64,000 nt of DNA from Photobacterium indicum (GTDB lineage Bacteria > Pseudomonadota > Gammaproteobacteria > Enterobacterales > Vibrionaceae): NCBI RefSeq assembly GCF_003026215.1, contig NZ_PYOC01000001.1, positions 682,001 to 746,000 of the forward strand. Reading direction: 5' to 3'. The translations under genes were made by a program, and so were the position numbers. The notes under the pieces are model-generated. The model ran no database searches. It saw nothing but the letters and a program-made list of their open reading frames with translations, and was not told the origin of the DNA. Of this stretch, positions 1-9,677 are shown in pieces. Each line of letters starts with the position of its first letter. Within the stretch, counting starts at the first letter, position 1.

Positions 1-756
1 TAATTGTTCACCGTCAAAATGGCCCGTAAAAATATTCGCATCACCCATGAAGTTCGCCATGAACATTGATGAAGGTGTTTTATATAAATCATCCGGAGAG
101 CCTTGCTGCATGATCTCGCCGTCTTTCATCACGATAACGGTATCAGATACAGCGAAAGCTTCTGTTTGATCATGCGTTACGTATAAAGAGGTAATATTGA
201 AACGTTGCTGAAGATCGCGGATTGTCTCGCGCATACTACGGCGTAAATTTGCGTCAAGGTTACTTAACGGTTCATCAAATAACAGTACCTTAGGTTTTAG
301 AACCAAAGCTCGCGCCAGCGCAATACGCTGTTGTTGACCACCAGAAATTTGGTCGACAAATCGATCACCCATACCTGATAAATCGACCAGTTTTAACGCA
401 TCATCAACGCGTTGTTTAATTTCTGCTGCGGGTAATTTCAGCATTTTTAAGCCGTAGCCCACATTGTCATATAATGATAAATGAGGAAATAAAGCATAAG
501 ACTGGAATACCATACAAATATCACGTTGCTGAATTGAGGTATTTGTTACGTCTTCACCATCAATGAATATTTGCCCGCTGGTGGGTTTCTCTAACCCTGC
601 AACTAAGCGTAAAACCGTCGTTTTGCCACAACCAGATGGACCAAGTAGTGTGACTAAGCTGCCTTTTTTAATCTCAAGATCAAGGTTGCCAATAACAGTA
701 TTGTCACCAAAGCGTTTGCAGACATTTTTTAGAACTACAAAGTTGTCGTTTTCCAT
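1..756 (-). CDS. afuC: AfuC-like ABC transporter ATP-binding protein (partial, C-terminus beyond window)
   Basis: Cytoplasmic ATPase of a binding-protein-dependent importer. The translation from the ATG at 756 ([17 protein letters not shown]) shows Walker [10 protein letters not shown]-loop [11 protein letters not shown], signature SGGQQQR, Walker [13 protein letters not shown] and H-loop YVTHDQTEA, in the usual order. The frame stays open to base 1, so about 100 C-terminal residues of a roughly 350-residue protein are missing. It follows the permease gene by 18 bp and is the last visible gene of an afuA-afuB-afuC operon. Family members are often annotated as ferric-iron FbpC or as PotA/UgpC-type; the Uhp context argues for sugar phosphates. 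The ATPase assignment is certain, the substrate is inferred. Confidence 0.85.
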   Translation of the reverse strand, partial: MENDNFVVLKNVCKRFGDNTVIGNLDLEIKKGSLVTLLGPSGCGKTTVLRLVAGLEKPTSGQIFIDGEDVTNTSIQQRDICMVFQSYALFPHLSLYDNVGYGLKMLKLPAAEIKQRVDDALKLVDLSGMGDRFVDQISGGQQQRIALARALVLKPKVLLFDEPLSNLDANLRRSMRETIRDLQQRFNITSLYVTHDQTEAFAVSDTVIVMKDGEIMQQGSPDDLYKTPSSMFMANFMGDANIFTGHFDGEQL

Positions 757-774
757 AATTATTATCTCCAATCG

Positions 775-2871
775 TTAGTCTTGGTTGTTGGCTTTTGAAC
801 GGGATACGCGGGCTTCACCCACAAGGGAATCAAAGATCAATATAATGGCTAGCATGACGAAAATCAGTACTGAACCATAAGCGATGGCAATGCCGTATTC
901 GCCATCTTCAACGCGGTTTAAGATATACGATGTTGCTACGCGGGTTTCTGGTGTAACCAAGAAGATGATGGCGCTTACCGTGGTCATTGCGCGCACAAAG
1001 CTGTAGATCAATGTTGATAAAATAGCCGGACGCAATAGTGGAATTAAAATATGGGTAATCGTTTTAAATGAATTAGCACGTAAGCTTAGTGATGCTTCGT
1101 CAAGTGATTTATCTAATTGCCCTAAGCCTGCAATACCGGCACGAATTCCTACCGGAATATTGCGCATCACCATCGAAATTACGACGATGACAGCGGTCCC
1201 TGTTAAATAAATTGGCGCATCGTTAAACGCTAGAATGTAAGAAACACCAGCTACCGTACCCGGTACCGCGAAACAAAGCATGGTGGCGAACTCAATCACT
1301 TTTTTGCCATGAAATTGCTGGCGCACTACGATGTAGGCAATTAATAAGCCGAATAGGGCAGTCAATGGAGCTGCAACACCTGCATAGGTCATGGTGGTAA
1401 GCAATGATGGCCATGCTCCTTCGCTAAAGCCCATACCAAATAGGTTGATGTAGTTGTCTAGCGTTAAGCTGTAATCAACTCCCCAGTTAACGGTAAAACT
1501 GCCGAAGACAATGCTGCCGTACAGTAAGATATTGAATGCCATCCAAAAGTACAGTAAACCAGAAACGCCATATTTAAGCCCCGTTGGCAAGGGTTGTACA
1601 TCACCACGGTAAGATTTTCCGGAAATGGTTACGTAAGAACGTTTACCAATCCAAATATACTGGATAACGAAAATAGCGAGAGAGAATATTAATAGTACCG
1701 CACCCAAAGTACTGGCAGATGCATAATCAAGCTGCGCACCAGCAATGTAAAAATATATCTGAGTGGCTAATACGTCGAAGCTTCCTCCTAGTACAAGCGG
1801 GTTACTGAAATCAGCTAGCGATTGCACAAAAATAATTAGAAATGAGTTAGCCAGTGCAGGTTTAAGTAATGGCATTACAATTTGAAAGAATGTTTGATAA
1901 CGGTTTGCACGAAGAGTGTATGAAGCCTCTTCTAAGGATGGAGAAAGCGATTTCATTGCACCATCAAGGATCATGAAAGACATTGGTGAAAAGGCTAAAA
2001 CTTGTGCCATCCAAATCCCAGTGAAGCCATATAACCAGTTAGTGTGTTGTAAGCCAAACCAATCAACCATGAGCTCAGTAATATACCCAGAGCGTCCTAG
2101 CATTAACGTAACACCAAGGCCGACAACAAAAGGTGGGGTAACAATGGGTAATATTGAGAAAACACGTGCGATAAAGGCAGAACGCTTAGCAATTCTGGTG
2201 GTATAAATGGCGAATACAAGACCAAAAATAGTCGCGACAACGCCTACTGAGGTACCCAGCATGATGGAATTTAAAATGATCTGAATAATTTGCGAGCGAC
2301 CTAAAATCTCAACAAATTGCCACATCACTAAGTTACCCATGTCATCTTGAAACATAGGTACAAAGATGGCGATACTTGGATATATAATAAAGATACTGAT
2401 TAGTGAAACAATGCTAACCAATGCACCTATAACAAAAATATCACCGCCGAGATATTCTAGTCGAGCTAAAGCCAGTGTTATTACACAACCTAGGCTGATG
2501 AATAAGACGATAGTGGCATAGCCTAAGCCTTGTTCGGTGTACCAAGATGACAACAATGTAAATAACACACAGAAACCAGCATAGCTGATATCAAATTGGT
2601 GACGTTTTTTTGCGTATTTGTCTTGTGCCTGAAAAGGGCGGACCAACAGTACTAAAGGCATGGCAAACCATAGCCATGAAATGTTCATTCCACTCCAACC
2701 CATCGCCTCTTTAAATTCTTGAGACGTCGATTCGAATACACCGTAATCGAGGGAAAAAGAGGGCAATAACACAAAGGCTCCGATCAAAGCGATGATCCAA
2801 TAAAAAATGGGATCGCGTTGATCTGAACTTTGAAGCTGCCTTAAGTCTGATTCAGCTGCTAAGTTATTCAT
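775..2871 (-). CDS. afuB: AfuB-like ABC transporter permease, two fused membrane domains
   Basis: Inner-membrane channel of the importer. The 698-residue protein carries two binding-protein-dependent permease domains in tandem, each with an EAA loop that docks the ATPase: EEASYTLRA in the first half and DEASLSLRA in the second. An N-terminal block of hydrophobic segments precedes the first domain. The double-length form is typical of FbpB/AfuB-type transporters. It lies between the binding protein (137 bp upstream) and the ATPase (18 bp downstream). The long gap to afuA holds a hairpin that could reduce permease expression relative to the binding protein. Transport of hexose phosphates rather than iron is inferred from the neighbouring uhp genes. 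Confidence 0.85.
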   Translation of the reverse strand: MNNLAAESDLRQLQSSDQRDPIFYWIIALIGAFVLLPSFSLDYGVFESTSQEFKEAMGWSGMNISWLWFAMPLVLLVRPFQAQDKYAKKRHQFDISYAGFCVLFTLLSSWYTEQGLGYATIVLFISLGCVITLALARLEYLGGDIFVIGALVSIVSLISIFIIYPSIAIFVPMFQDDMGNLVMWQFVEILGRSQIIQIILNSIMLGTSVGVVATIFGLVFAIYTTRIAKRSAFIARVFSILPIVTPPFVVGLGVTLMLGRSGYITELMVDWFGLQHTNWLYGFTGIWMAQVLAFSPMSFMILDGAMKSLSPSLEEASYTLRANRYQTFFQIVMPLLKPALANSFLIIFVQSLADFSNPLVLGGSFDVLATQIYFYIAGAQLDYASASTLGAVLLIFSLAIFVIQYIWIGKRSYVTISGKSYRGDVQPLPTGLKYGVSGLLYFWMAFNILLYGSIVFGSFTVNWGVDYSLTLDNYINLFGMGFSEGAWPSLLTTMTYAGVAAPLTALFGLLIAYIVVRQQFHGKKVIEFATMLCFAVPGTVAGVSYILAFNDAPIYLTGTAVIVVISMVMRNIPVGIRAGIAGLGQLDKSLDEASLSLRANSFKTITHILIPLLRPAILSTLIYSFVRAMTTVSAIIFLVTPETRVATSYILNRVEDGEYGIAIAYGSVLIFVMLAIILIFDSLVGEARVSRSKANNQD

Positions 2872-2970
2872 TGTTAATTACCAAAATCGAGTTGTTTAAT
2901 TAATGTGTTCATTAACATTGAGGTGTAAAAATCCCCAAGAAAAATCTCGTTATATTGAATCTTGGAAAAG

Positions 2971-2994
2971 TGAGCAGCACTCAGTACTGCTCAA
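2971..2994 (-). terminator. Intercistronic hairpin between afuA and afuB
   Basis: A TGAGCAG / CTGCTCA inverted repeat lies just downstream of the afuA stop codon and 100 bp before afuB. No strong T-run follows, so it could be an mRNA-stabilising hairpin or a partial terminator, common after binding-protein genes to set excess expression. Confidence 0.45.
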
Positions 2995-3008
2995 ATATTA
3001 CGGGGGAA

Positions 3009-4043
3009 TTATTCGCCCATTTTAACGATGTTTACCCACTTGTTGATCAGGCGTTTACGTTCGGTAGACGAACCGTAGGTTTCCATGTCGTAGTCAATAA
3101 GAGACAAAGCTTTTAGATCGAGCGCATTGGGTGATTGAGTTGCTTGAGTATTGGTCAAAATTTGGAATGACTTGCCTTTTTGCCATGCTAGTTGTTGGCC
3201 ATCTTTAGACAGTGCCCAGTCAACAAATAACTTAGCGTTATCAATATTGCGAGCACCTTTTAGTATGCTGATCCCGCCGATTTCGTAACCAGTGCCTTCA
3301 CAAGGAGAGATAAGTTCTAATGGTGCACCTTTTGATTGCTCTAATGAGTAATCGTGTAAGAATCCGATACCAATTGCGATTTCACCTCGCGCAGCGTTGC
3401 GAGATGGAGTAACGCCAGATTTGGTGTACTGGGAGATATTGTTATCAAGATCTTTAAAGTATTTAAATGCTTTATCTTCATCCCATAATTGAATGAAGGT
3501 TGCCAGTGCTGTGTAGGCAGTACCTGAGCTTTGTGGATCGGCAATTTGGATTTCATCTCTGTATTCTGGCTTGGTTAAATCACTCCAGCAAAGTGGCACA
3601 TCTAAGCCTTTTTCTTCTAAGCGTTTAGTGTTTACGCCAAAGCCTAAAATACCCATGTAAACGGCAGATGAGTAATTGCCTTTACGCTTGGCCGGATCTT
3701 TAAAGTTATCCATGATGAATTCAAGTTGTGGTGATTTATAGGCCTGCAGTAAGTCCATTTCACCCGCTTGAGACTGTGGATCTAATGTGCCGCCGTACCA
3801 TACATCGGCACGAGGGTTTTTCTTTTCTGCTTCAATTTTCGCTAATGTACTGCCTGAACCATTGCGAATAAAAGATGTTTTCACGTCATATTTTTCAGAA
3901 AACGCCTTGGTTTCAGCTTCACACATGGCATTAGTAGCGCTGCAATATACAACTAACCGGCCTTCTGCCATTGCCGTTGGTACGGCAAATGCTGAGCCAA
4001 TGATACAGGCCGCTAACAGACTATATTGGGTTCTAGCTTTCAT
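3009..4043 (-). CDS. afuA: AfuA-like periplasmic sugar-phosphate binding protein
   Basis: Periplasmic solute-binding protein of 344 residues with a Sec signal peptide cleaved near VPTAMA-EG (residue 26). The mature part is an FbpA-like class of binding protein (RLVVYCSATNAM at its start). His230-Asp231 and Glu254 are visible; from memory, the sugar-phosphate-binding AfuA of Actinobacillus uses a His-Asp pair and a Glu with the same 24-residue spacing, and the tyrosine pair expected for ferric binding is not evident. The gene sits directly downstream of uhpABC-type regulators in the place where uhpT lies in enterics. Hexose-phosphate binding is a well-supported inference; iron binding is the main alternative. 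Confidence 0.8.
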   Translation of the reverse strand: MKARTQYSLLAACIIGSAFAVPTAMAEGRLVVYCSATNAMCEAETKAFSEKYDVKTSFIRNGSGSTLAKIEAEKKNPRADVWYGGTLDPQSQAGEMDLLQAYKSPQLEFIMDNFKDPAKRKGNYSSAVYMGILGFGVNTKRLEEKGLDVPLCWSDLTKPEYRDEIQIADPQSSGTAYTALATFIQLWDEDKAFKYFKDLDNNISQYTKSGVTPSRNAARGEIAIGIGFLHDYSLEQSKGAPLELISPCEGTGYEIGGISILKGARNIDNAKLFVDWALSKDGQQLAWQKGKSFQILTNTQATQSPNALDLKALSLIDYDMETYGSSTERKRLINKWVNIVKMGE

Positions 4044-4072
4044 TATTATGTCCTCTGTTTTTATTATGAATG

Positions 4073-4127
4073 CAGTGTCATAGAGCGATGGTAGGTGACA
4101 CTGTGTTCTTATCGCATCCCGCGATAA
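4073..4127. promoter_or_regulatory. Two dyads in the afuA promoter region
   Basis: Between afuA and the 266-bp repeat there are two perfect inverted repeats: CAGTGTCA (4073-4080) with TGACACTG (4096-4103), and TTATCGC (4109-4115) with GCGATAA (4121-4127). They occupy the position where a UhpA-like activator would bind to drive afuABC. The link to UhpA is inference; no experimental consensus is matched. Confidence 0.4.
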
Positions 4128-4132
4128 ATCTT

Positions 4133-4398
4133 TATACCCAAGCTACCTCAAGATGCAGGGTTCAGAGTGATCTCAGCGTGTTTAATTCAAGGAAAATGTG
4201 TGTAGGAATGGCATTCCCTTTCAAACACATTTGACACAGAAGTAGATACGCTGAATCACTCCCGAAGGGCGAGTTTTGTTGGGCTCTATGCGGTGTTACT
4301 TATTTTCAACGTAGAACGACTAGGTCTATAAATAAGTGCCTTGCCTAGAGTCCAACAAATTCTCGCTGAAACGAGCATCTTGAGGTAACTTGGGTATA
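4133..4398. repeat. 266-bp structured repeat, full copy A
   Basis: Begins TATACCCAAG and ends CTTGGGTATA, with 24-base terminal inverted arms (23 of 24 match) and several internal stems, including GGAATG/CATTCC (hairpin), ACTTATTT (4298-4305)/AAATAAGT (4330-4337) and TTGGGCTCTA/TAGAGTCCAA with one wobble. The same 266-bp element recurs at 17170-17435 with about 90 percent identity and paired changes in the stems. No ORF of note is encoded. It separates uhpC from afuA. It may be a miniature transposable element or an exported structured RNA unit. Confidence 0.9.
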
Positions 4399-4487
4399 TC
4401 ATCCAACAGCCTATAGGCTATTGGGTAACTTTATTCAGAAGCTAGATAACGCCAGTTTAGTTTGCACACATAAGGCGGTTGATCATA

Positions 4488-5813
4488 CTAAGTAGCAGTA
4501 ATTGAAGGCTGCTGTGCTTTAACAAAGGGCAATATCAGCAGGCCAATAGAGGCGGCAGAAAATGTAATTATGCTGAAGAAACCATCCCAACTAAATTGCT
4601 CGATAACCAATGATATTGGGTAGCTTGCTAGCGCGGCCCCTAGATATCCAAACAAGCCGACAAATCCAGTTGCTGTTCCAGCAACACCTTTATGTGAGCA
4701 TTCGGCAGCAGCCATTCCGATCATCATTTGTGGGCCAAAAATAAAGAATCCAATGGAGAAAAAACAACAAGCCAAGACTGAAAAGTTATTCATAGGTGTA
4801 AGCCATAATGCGGCCACAGAAATGAAAATACCCAATGCGAAAATTAAGTTCATAGGGGCACGATTCCCATGAAAGAATCGATCTGAACCCCAGCCACCAA
4901 ACAATGAACCTAAAAACCCTCCGATTTCGAACATTGAAACGGCGGCATTGGCTGAAAATAAATCAAAATCATGACGTTCAATTAAGTAGAGATTTCCCCA
5001 ATCGTTAATTGCAATGCGTACCACATATACTAAAAAATACGAGCTACACAATAACCAGATATATTTGTTGCCAATGACATAGGTTTTCAATATTTGGCGA
5101 AAAGATAGCCCACGGCCTTCTTGTTCTTGTAATAACTCTAATTCATCGTTTCGCCATTGCCCTACGGTTGGTAACCCCATGGTTGTAGGCTTATCTCGCA
5201 TGCGAAAACACAGTACAATACCCACTAAAATTGCCAGAATTCCGGGGATAATAAAGCCATATCGCCAACCCCAAGTCATGGCGGTAAAACCAATACCCAA
5301 CGGGACTAAAGCTCCCCCTAAATTGTGACAAGTATTCCAAATTGACCACCAAAAACCACGTTCTGTACGGGAATACCATGTAGTGAGCAATTTGGCACAG
5401 GGGGGCCAACCCCAGCCTTGAAAAAAAGCATTCAATGTCCACAAAATGGCAAACATTGCCAGAGATGAACTTAAACCAAATGCAATATTGATGATTCCGG
5501 TGGCGATTAAGCCTAATCCCATGAAATAACTTGGTTTAGACTGGTCGCTGACCATGCCAGAAACAAATTTTGATACGCCATACGTGATATAAAATAGGGT
5601 GCCGAGAAAGCCGATGTCTGAATGCTCTAAGCCAAGATCAGCTAACATAGCTGGCATGGCAAAGTTGAGACTTTTTCGGGTGAAATAAAACATGCCATAA
5701 CCGATATACATTGAAAACATTAAATGCAATCGCCAGTATTTATAGGTGGCGTCGATTTGTTGTTTATCGGTTATTATTCTTGTAGGTTGCTCTGATGTTA
5801 GGAAACCTATCAT
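4488..5813 (-). CDS. uhpC: UhpC-like MFS sugar-phosphate sensor/transporter
   Basis: A 441-residue major facilitator protein of the organophosphate:phosphate antiporter family with about 12 membrane segments. It opens with a cytoplasmic stretch and the segment MFSMYIGYGMFYFTRKSLN, typical of UhpC/UhpT/GlpT. In enterics UhpC senses external glucose 6-phosphate and activates the kinase UhpB. Gene order uhpA-uhpB-uhpC, with no uhpT but an ABC importer downstream, supports the sensor role. The gap to uhpB is 100 bp. A true transporter function cannot be excluded from sequence alone. Confidence 0.85.
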   Translation of the reverse strand: MIGFLTSEQPTRIITDKQQIDATYKYWRLHLMFSMYIGYGMFYFTRKSLNFAMPAMLADLGLEHSDIGFLGTLFYITYGVSKFVSGMVSDQSKPSYFMGLGLIATGIINIAFGLSSSLAMFAILWTLNAFFQGWGWPPCAKLLTTWYSRTERGFWWSIWNTCHNLGGALVPLGIGFTAMTWGWRYGFIIPGILAILVGIVLCFRMRDKPTTMGLPTVGQWRNDELELLQEQEGRGLSFRQILKTYVIGNKYIWLLCSSYFLVYVVRIAINDWGNLYLIERHDFDLFSANAAVSMFEIGGFLGSLFGGWGSDRFFHGNRAPMNLIFALGIFISVAALWLTPMNNFSVLACCFFSIGFFIFGPQMMIGMAAAECSHKGVAGTATGFVGLFGYLGAALASYPISLVIEQFSWDGFFSIITFSAASIGLLILPFVKAQQPSITAT

Positions 5814-5913
5814 GGCGGCGCTATCTCCCTATTGCCTGAATGAATAGTACGGAAAGAATTACGATAAAGAATGAGACAGGTTTGTAAATGACTAGGAAAA
5901 ATTCCTAGATTAT

Positions 5914-7527
5914 TTAACTTGAGGTGATTTTTGTGGGCAAGTTAACAATAATTCGAGTGCCTTTATTGGTGTCGAATGTATTGTTAGCTTGATCTGTGTG
6001 GCTTTTATTTTGCCCTATGTAGAGGTCACCGCCTAGAGCACTAACTCGTTCTTCTATTCCTTTTAAACCTAGCCCCTTGCTACGCCAATTCGTTGGTAAG
6101 CCGCAGCCATTATCTCGTAATTCAAGACTAAAAATATCGCCGGGTACTAAGCTCAGCTGTACCTCTGTGGCGTGTGAGTGCTTGGTGACGTTATTTAATA
6201 GCTCTTGCACAATGCGATACAGCGTGACTGTCGTAATGTCATCGAGCTTGTTGGTGGCAATACCAATATTGATTTTAAAATCGATCTGACGCTCAGCAAA
6301 TTTCATTTCGTGCGCAAGCTGGCGTAATGCGCTTTCCAGGCCTAGCTCATCAAGAATATGGGGGCGTAATTGGGTTAATAGTTGTTTGGTTGTGCTGTGT
6401 ATGCGCATGGCTAACGTATTGATTGTTTGTGCGTTATTTTTTGTATTCAGTTCTTGGGTTGTTCGGTCGACAAGCATGGCTTGGATTTGAATGGCCGTAA
6501 TATTCTGGCCAATTTCGTCGTGTAGTTCCCGTGCCACTGATTTTCTAATGTTTTCTTCAACTTGTACTAATTGGCAAGCGAGATATTGTTTGCTTGCAAG
6601 TTCATCAGCCAGATCTTTGTTCGCTTGTTGTAATTTTTGGGCTAGCAGGTATTGGCGGCTTATCGCGATCCCTAATCCGAGCCCGACTAAAGCTTGCGTT
6701 GTGATAAAAATTTGTAATTCTTGGTCTGTAGTAAATGAGCCTGAAATTTGACGAGCAGTTGTGAGCAAGATGCTGTTCATTACCGTAGCAAGAACGCCAC
6801 CCTGCCAGCCATAGTGATAAGCCATAAAAATATTAGGTAGCAGAATGATCAATAACCCGAGAGGTTTCATTTGATCTAATAGTGTGAGTTCAGCAACTAG
6901 CCCAATACAGAAAAAAGCAATACTCCAGAGTAACGCCGAAGGGCGAAGGGTGATTTCTTTATGCACTAATGTTGGGCTTAATGGTACCCAGATTTTATGA
7001 TGGAGATAATCATAAAGTAGATACAAGAAAGGAGTCAGCAATACACCGCCAGTAATGGAGGCAATCGTACACGAGAAGGCATATTGAAGTGATAAATCTA
7101 ATGGCTTTATTAGTAATAGAATCATGACGCCCATGATTACGCCATGTGCTAAGACCAATAACACTAAGGCGAGTAATTTCTGCCAATAGGTTGTTAGTTT
7201 TCGCCAATTATGAGTAAAAGGAATCGCGAGGAAATAGCTGAAGAATGGACACAATAATAATAATATGTCTTGAGGTTGGTGGTTGATGATAGACAGTAGC
7301 CATGCTGAAATAAGGCATTCACTAATGACAAATAATCGCCAATAGCGGCGAGCGGTTAAAACAAATACCGCAAGTCTTAATCCGCTGGGAAGAAATAACC
7401 CTGCAAGTAGTAAATCAGCGGAGAGGTAGCTGCTGATACTCCACAAGCAAAACCAACTGATGCTATAGATAATAAAGCTAAAGGAATACGAAAAATAACG
7501 ATTACTGAGGTGCTCTGCTTGGTTCAT
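5914..7527 (-). CDS. uhpB: UhpB-like sensor histidine kinase
   Basis: Inner-membrane histidine kinase of 537 residues. The first 290 or so residues form eight or more hydrophobic segments resembling a MASE1 sensor; then a coiled linker, a HisKA_3 dimerisation helix with the phosphoacceptor in VARELHDEIGQNI, and a HATPase_c domain with N-box ELLNNVTKHSHA, G1 DNGCGLP and G2 GLGLKGIEERV. It is separated from uhpA by only 3 bp and should phosphorylate that regulator. Sensing is expected through UhpC, as in the E. coli Uhp system. Confidence 0.9.
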   Translation of the reverse strand: MNQAEHLSNRYFSYSFSFIIYSISWFCLWSISSYLSADLLLAGLFLPSGLRLAVFVLTARRYWRLFVISECLISAWLLSIINHQPQDILLLLCPFFSYFLAIPFTHNWRKLTTYWQKLLALVLLVLAHGVIMGVMILLLIKPLDLSLQYAFSCTIASITGGVLLTPFLYLLYDYLHHKIWVPLSPTLVHKEITLRPSALLWSIAFFCIGLVAELTLLDQMKPLGLLIILLPNIFMAYHYGWQGGVLATVMNSILLTTARQISGSFTTDQELQIFITTQALVGLGLGIAISRQYLLAQKLQQANKDLADELASKQYLACQLVQVEENIRKSVARELHDEIGQNITAIQIQAMLVDRTTQELNTKNNAQTINTLAMRIHSTTKQLLTQLRPHILDELGLESALRQLAHEMKFAERQIDFKINIGIATNKLDDITTVTLYRIVQELLNNVTKHSHATEVQLSLVPGDIFSLELRDNGCGLPTNWRSKGLGLKGIEERVSALGGDLYIGQNKSHTDQANNTFDTNKGTRIIVNLPTKITSS

Positions 7528-7530
7528 AAT

Positions 7531-8157
7531 TTATTCGGCGAGTAATTTATGTTGAAGCGCAAAACGAATAAGGTCGACGTTATTAGACAGCCCCAGTTTG
7601 CTGAGAATATTAGCGCGATGAACATGAATGGTTTTATAGCTAATGGAAAGTATGATGCCAGTCTCTTTAACATCTTTACCCTGAATAAGATGAGTAAAGA
7701 CCTCGTATTCACGCTTGGTTAATGCGTCTAAGGCCTTGGGCGCGACAGGTGCATTACTGAGGTTAAACAAGGCATCGGCGCAGAGGTAACGATCACCATT
7801 GGCGACGGTACGTATGGCCGTCACTAATTCTACGGGACCACATCGTTTAGATAAGTACCCGCATGCGCCAGCTTCAATTGCTTTACTTACAAAAGACGCT
7901 GAATCATAAATACTAAGAATAATGGCTCTAAAGTTAGGATGTTTTGCGCGCAGTTTTTCTAATAGTACTAGGCCACTTTCATCGGGCATTGAGATATCAA
8001 TAACCGCAACATCGATATCAGACACTGACAATGCTGTATAGGCTTCACTTGCACGACCATATTCACCCCTTACTTCAATATCAGATTCGACATTAAGCAA
8101 CTGAGCAAAACCGGAACGTACCATAAGGTGATCGTCGACTAAGGCTACTGTAATCAT
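7531..8157 (-). CDS. uhpA: UhpA-like LuxR-family response regulator
   Basis: A 208-residue NarL/FixJ-type regulator: receiver domain with the phosphoacceptor Asp in VAVIDISMPDESG and the conserved Lys in GYLSKRCG, followed by a C-terminal LuxR helix-turn-helix (LTKREYEVFTHLIQG, SISYKTIHVHRANIL). It is the first gene of the uhpABC-afuABC stretch and probably activates the afuA promoter. Kinase partner is the adjacent UhpB. Confidence 0.9.
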   Translation of the reverse strand: MITVALVDDHLMVRSGFAQLLNVESDIEVRGEYGRASEAYTALSVSDIDVAVIDISMPDESGLVLLEKLRAKHPNFRAIILSIYDSASFVSKAIEAGACGYLSKRCGPVELVTAIRTVANGDRYLCADALFNLSNAPVAPKALDALTKREYEVFTHLIQGKDVKETGIILSISYKTIHVHRANILSKLGLSNNVDLIRFALQHKLLAE

Positions 8158-8275
8158 TATGGCATCCTAATTATATAAATTACATCGTCGCAAAAGTGAA
8201 ACAGGCATACAAATTAGAGTAGGTTTAGATGTGATGGTAGTCGCGAAATAGTGCTATAGCGTACAATAAATAAAA

Positions 8276-8292
8276 CCACACGTTGTGTGTGG
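8276..8292 (-). terminator. Rho-independent terminator of amt
   Basis: Read on the minus strand, CCACAC-ACAAC-GTGTGG is followed by TTTTATTTATT. It lies 60 bp after the amt stop codon and before uhpA. Confidence 0.75.
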
Positions 8293-8352
8293 CTCATTGA
8301 ATGATTTTTATATTTTCAACTTATATTATTTTGGGCTATTGTTCTTGGCTTT

Positions 8353-9585
8353 TTAATCGTCGCTAACAGACCCGATTTTGTGGATAGCTAAATCAGCACC
8401 GTTGTATTCGTCTTCGTCAGTTAAGCGTAAGCCGACGGTTTTTTTGATGATACCGTAAACAATGAAAGCGCCGATAACCGCAATAGCAATACCAGCCAGT
8501 GTACCTATGACTTGGCTTGCTAAACTCACACCACCTAAACCACCGAATGCTTCACTACCAAAAATACCCGCGGCAATACCACCCCAAGCACCACATACGC
8601 CATGAAGTGGCCATACACCTAGTACATCATCAAGATGAAGACGGTTTTGAATATAGGTAAATAGCCATACGAAAAGCGCACCGGCAATAGCACCAGTCAC
8701 TAAGGCGCCAATGGGGTGCATAAGATCAGAACCTGCACATGCAGCAACCAGACCCGCTAAAGGACCGTTGTGAATGAAACCTGGGTCATTTTTTCCAACA
8801 AAAAGGGACGTAAGAATACCGCCAACCATCGCCATCAACGTATTTACTGCAACAAGGCCACTAATACTGCCCATTGTTTGTGCCGACATAACATTAAAGC
8901 CGAACCAACCAATAGTTAAAATCCAAGCCCCCAAGGCGAGAAACGGAATATTAGATGGGGCAAAGGCAATTAAACGTCCACCACGGTAGCGACCATTTCG
9001 AATACCCAACATGGCAACGGCAATCAGGGCTATCCAACCACCAACAGCGTGCACAACGACTGAGCCCGCAAAATCATGGAACCCAAAACCAAATGTTTCG
9101 GTTAACCAATTTTGGAAGCCGTAATTACCATTCCACATGATGCCTTCGAAAAACGGGTAGATAAAAGCGACGATAAAAAAGGATGCAACGAGCATGGGGT
9201 AGAAGCGAGCCCGTTCTGCGATACCACCAGAAATAATGGCGGGAATGGCTGCTGCAAACGTCATTAAGAAGAAAAACTTCACTAATTCGTAGCCATTAAT
9301 CGCACTTAACTGCTCTGCACTTGAGAAGAAAGTGACGTCGTACGCGACCCAGTAACCAATAAAGAAGTAAGCAATCGCAGAAAATCCAAAATCAGCAATA
9401 ATTTTGACTAAAGCGTTCACTTGGTTTTTTTGTCTAACGGTACCGACTTCTAGAAAGGCAAACCCTGCGTGCATGGCAAGTACCATGATCGCACCTAATA
9501 GAATAAACAAAGTGTCAGAACTTTGAACCAGTGTTTCTACAGCATGACTAATATTGTCCACAAACGTCACCACATCCTTGTACAT
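8353..9585 (-). CDS. amt: Ammonium transporter Amt
   Basis: Inner-membrane ammonium channel of 410 residues with about 11 membrane segments. Family signatures are present, including AGSVVVHAVGGWIALIAVAM (with the pore histidine), PLAGLVAACAG and GVWPLHGVCGAWGG with the second pore histidine. No glnK gene is adjacent, unlike most proteobacterial amtB loci. The upstream region has a sigma-54 promoter and NtrC-like sites, so expression should rise under nitrogen limitation. The ATG at 9585 has no strong ribosome site but suits the family start. Confidence 0.93.
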   Translation of the reverse strand: MYKDVVTFVDNISHAVETLVQSSDTLFILLGAIMVLAMHAGFAFLEVGTVRQKNQVNALVKIIADFGFSAIAYFFIGYWVAYDVTFFSSAEQLSAINGYELVKFFFLMTFAAAIPAIISGGIAERARFYPMLVASFFIVAFIYPFFEGIMWNGNYGFQNWLTETFGFGFHDFAGSVVVHAVGGWIALIAVAMLGIRNGRYRGGRLIAFAPSNIPFLALGAWILTIGWFGFNVMSAQTMGSISGLVAVNTLMAMVGGILTSLFVGKNDPGFIHNGPLAGLVAACAGSDLMHPIGALVTGAIAGALFVWLFTYIQNRLHLDDVLGVWPLHGVCGAWGGIAAGIFGSEAFGGLGGVSLASQVIGTLAGIAIAVIGAFIVYGIIKKTVGLRLTDEDEYNGADLAIHKIGSVSDD

Positions 9586-9645
9586 TAATATTGTGTTTGG
9601 GTATTTCTATTTGTTATATGCATGAAATATGCTAATTGTGTATCA

Positions 9646-9661
9646 AGCATATTTTATGCCA
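9646..9661 (-). promoter_or_regulatory. Sigma-54 promoter of amt
   Basis: On the minus strand TGGCAT-AAAAT-ATGCT matches the -24/-12 consensus TGGCAC-N5-TTGCA, with GG and GC exactly 10 bases apart. The start site would fall near 9634, about 50 bases before the amt start codon. Confidence 0.75.
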
Positions 9662-9677
9662 GTATGAACCATAATGG

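Noticed and set aside
3009..4043. Ferric-iron binding protein FbpA as the product
   Set aside because: Overall fold is FbpA-like, but the Uhp signalling genes and the His-Asp/Glu pattern fit hexose phosphates better, and no Fur box was seen before the gene.
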